Assembly (NCBI GenBank): GCA_002254405.1
Contig: NJDH01000047.1
Coordinates: 1-6,758 of the forward strand
DNA: 6,758 bases
Direction of reading: 5' to 3'
Origin: Candidatus Altarchaeales archaeon ex4484_96
Lineage (GTDB): Archaea; Altiarchaeota; Altiarchaeia; IMC4; QMZM01
In this document: positions 6,061-6,758 of the stretch, piece by piece
Numbering within the stretch: position 1 is the stretch's first letter
Layout: each line of letters begins with the position of its first letter
The notes under the pieces: generated by a model
Databases searched by the model: none
What the model was told of the DNA's origin: nothing
What the model saw: the letters and a program-made list of their open reading frames with translations, nothing else
Program-made: the position numbers and the translations under genes

Positions 6061-6078
6061 TATGGGTTTTTGAGAGGG

Positions 6079-6636
6079 TTACTCGAATACAAGAAAAAAC
6101 TGATTAGAGAATATCATATAATCCTCTATGAGCTTATATCCTGCTTTACTTAATTCATCGGTGGCTGTCTGCTTTATAGTGTAGTGGTTGAAGAGCATAT
6201 GAAAGCTGAACCTACTTCCCCGCCCATCGTAATCTATTAACGCTATACGGCCTCTTGCTTTAAGGGATGAGCGTAGTTTATTGAAGTAAACACTTCTGTC
6301 GGTTAGATGATGGTAGGCGTTTCTGCTGTAGATGAGATCAATTTCCTTATCCGGGAGATTAACGTTTATGCCATCGGAATAAACTGTATTAATGTTTAAT
6401 TGGTTTTTTTCTTTAGCCGCGTCCCTGATGAAATCAAGGTTTACTTTATCGGTGTCCACTGCATAGACTCTGCCCGATTCACCCACTAATTCGGCGAATC
6501 TGAAACTATAGTATCCTCCTCCTGAACCTAAATCGACTATTTTCATGCCCGGTGTGATATCCAAATGTTTGATGATTTCGTCGGGTTTAGAATCAGGGGA
6601 AGCGGCTTTTTTGTTGAATCTCTCGGCTGAACTCAT
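6079..6636 (-). CDS. Class I SAM-dependent methyltransferase
   Basis: The protein has 185 residues and a complete Rossmann-type methyltransferase core: motif I VDLGSGGGYYS (34-44) binds S-adenosylmethionine, Asp61 at the end of strand 2 (RVYAVDTD) should hold the ribose, Asp88 (VYSDG) is the adenine-side acid, then IDLIYSRNAYHHL (99-111) as motif IV/post-IV, and GRIALIDYD (129-137) as strand 5. It looks like a stand-alone small-molecule or Methyltransf_11/25-type enzyme; there is no RNA- or DNA-binding extension and the substrate cannot be told. The ATG at 6636 is chosen because the next in-frame Met (31) would remove the N-terminal helix. A TATA-like TTTTAAGT (6657-6664) lies about 25 bases before it. 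The gene follows the FKBP gene by 43 bases on the same strand. Confidence 0.9.
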   Translation of the reverse strand: MSSAERFNKKAASPDSKPDEIIKHLDITPGMKIVDLGSGGGYYSFRFAELVGESGRVYAVDTDKVNLDFIRDAAKEKNQLNINTVYSDGINVNLPDKEIDLIYSRNAYHHLTDRSVYFNKLRSSLKARGRIALIDYDGRGSRFSFHMLFNHYTIKQTATDELSKAGYKLIEDYMIFSNQFFLVFE

Positions 6637-6656
6637 AATAAACTAATGGTTTAAAA

Positions 6657-6664
6657 ACTTAAAA
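6657..6664 (-). promoter_or_regulatory. Possible TATA box for the methyltransferase gene
   Basis: The minus strand reads TTTTAAGT, centred about 25 bases before the ATG at 6636, in the 43-base gap after the FKBP stop. No Shine-Dalgarno site follows. A nearby T5 run (6653-6657) could end the FKBP transcript. Weak, as the spacer is AT-rich throughout. Confidence 0.3.
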
Positions 6665-6679
6665 CATCAGAATAATATC

Positions 6680-6758
6680 TCAGGATATTACATCCAAAAG
6701 CATTAAGTCAAAAATTAGTTTTTTACCGGCTAATGGGTGGTTGGCATCTAATTTCACT
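6680..6758 (-). CDS. FKBP-type peptidyl-prolyl isomerase (SlyD-like), C-terminal fragment
   Basis: The last 25 codons of a gene that enters from the right edge read on the minus strand VKLDANHPLAGKK then LIFDLMLLDVIS and a TGA at 6680-6682. The string D-x-NHPLAGK-x-L-x-F is diagnostic of the SlyD-like FKBP group, where it forms the strands that close the FK506-binding fold after the inserted flap domain. These enzymes speed cis-trans isomerisation of X-Pro bonds and act as chaperones, usually in the cytoplasm. Only five residues follow the final strand, so it lacks the C-terminal extension of the long archaeal FKBPs and the metal-binding tail of E. coli SlyD. The catalytic pocket and start lie outside the window. 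Confidence 0.88.
   Translation of the reverse strand, partial: VKLDANHPLAGKKLIFDLMLLDVIS

Overview
The window looks like a piece of an uncultured archaeal genome. The pointers are AT-rich TATA-type boxes about 25-30 bases before most start codons (leaderless-transcript geometry), exported proteins with long Ser/Thr tracts, and the CGDGVC...CPSDC and DCGGPC cysteine motifs common in secreted proteins of DPANN and related archaea. No marker gene fixes the lineage, so anything finer (DPANN, Altiarchaeota or another group) would be a guess. No tRNA, rRNA, CRISPR array, transposon or integration site was seen.

Layout. Bases 1-746 (minus) hold most of a DNase I-like (endonuclease/exonuclease/phosphatase, EEP) lipoprotein that runs off the left edge. 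A 77-base divergent spacer separates it from a CPA2-type cation:proton antiporter (824-1963, plus). The antiporter is convergent with, and overlaps by 4 bases, a 1014-residue exported and membrane-anchored Cys-rich protein with a predicted papain-like cysteine peptidase domain (1960-5004, minus). Upstream on the same strand follow a membrane-anchored protein with a Ser/Thr stalk and a probable thioredoxin-like domain (5038-5658), a 94-residue two-helix membrane protein of unknown function (5723-6007), a class I SAM-dependent methyltransferase (6079-6636), and the last 25 codons of a SlyD-like FKBP prolyl isomerase (6680-6758, cut by the right edge).

How they may work together. Four of the seven genes encode proteins predicted to be exported or anchored with an outside domain (EEP lipoprotein, thioredoxin-like protein, cysteine peptidase, and possibly the small membrane protein). 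The most suggestive pair is the thioredoxin-like protein directly upstream (33 bases) of the 47-cysteine peptidase, which would fit a dedicated thiol-disulfide partner for a disulfide-rich surface protease. The FKBP would add a folding theme, but its own promoter arrangement cannot be seen. The EEP lipoprotein has substitutions at several canonical active-site positions. These functional links are inferences from domain content and order.
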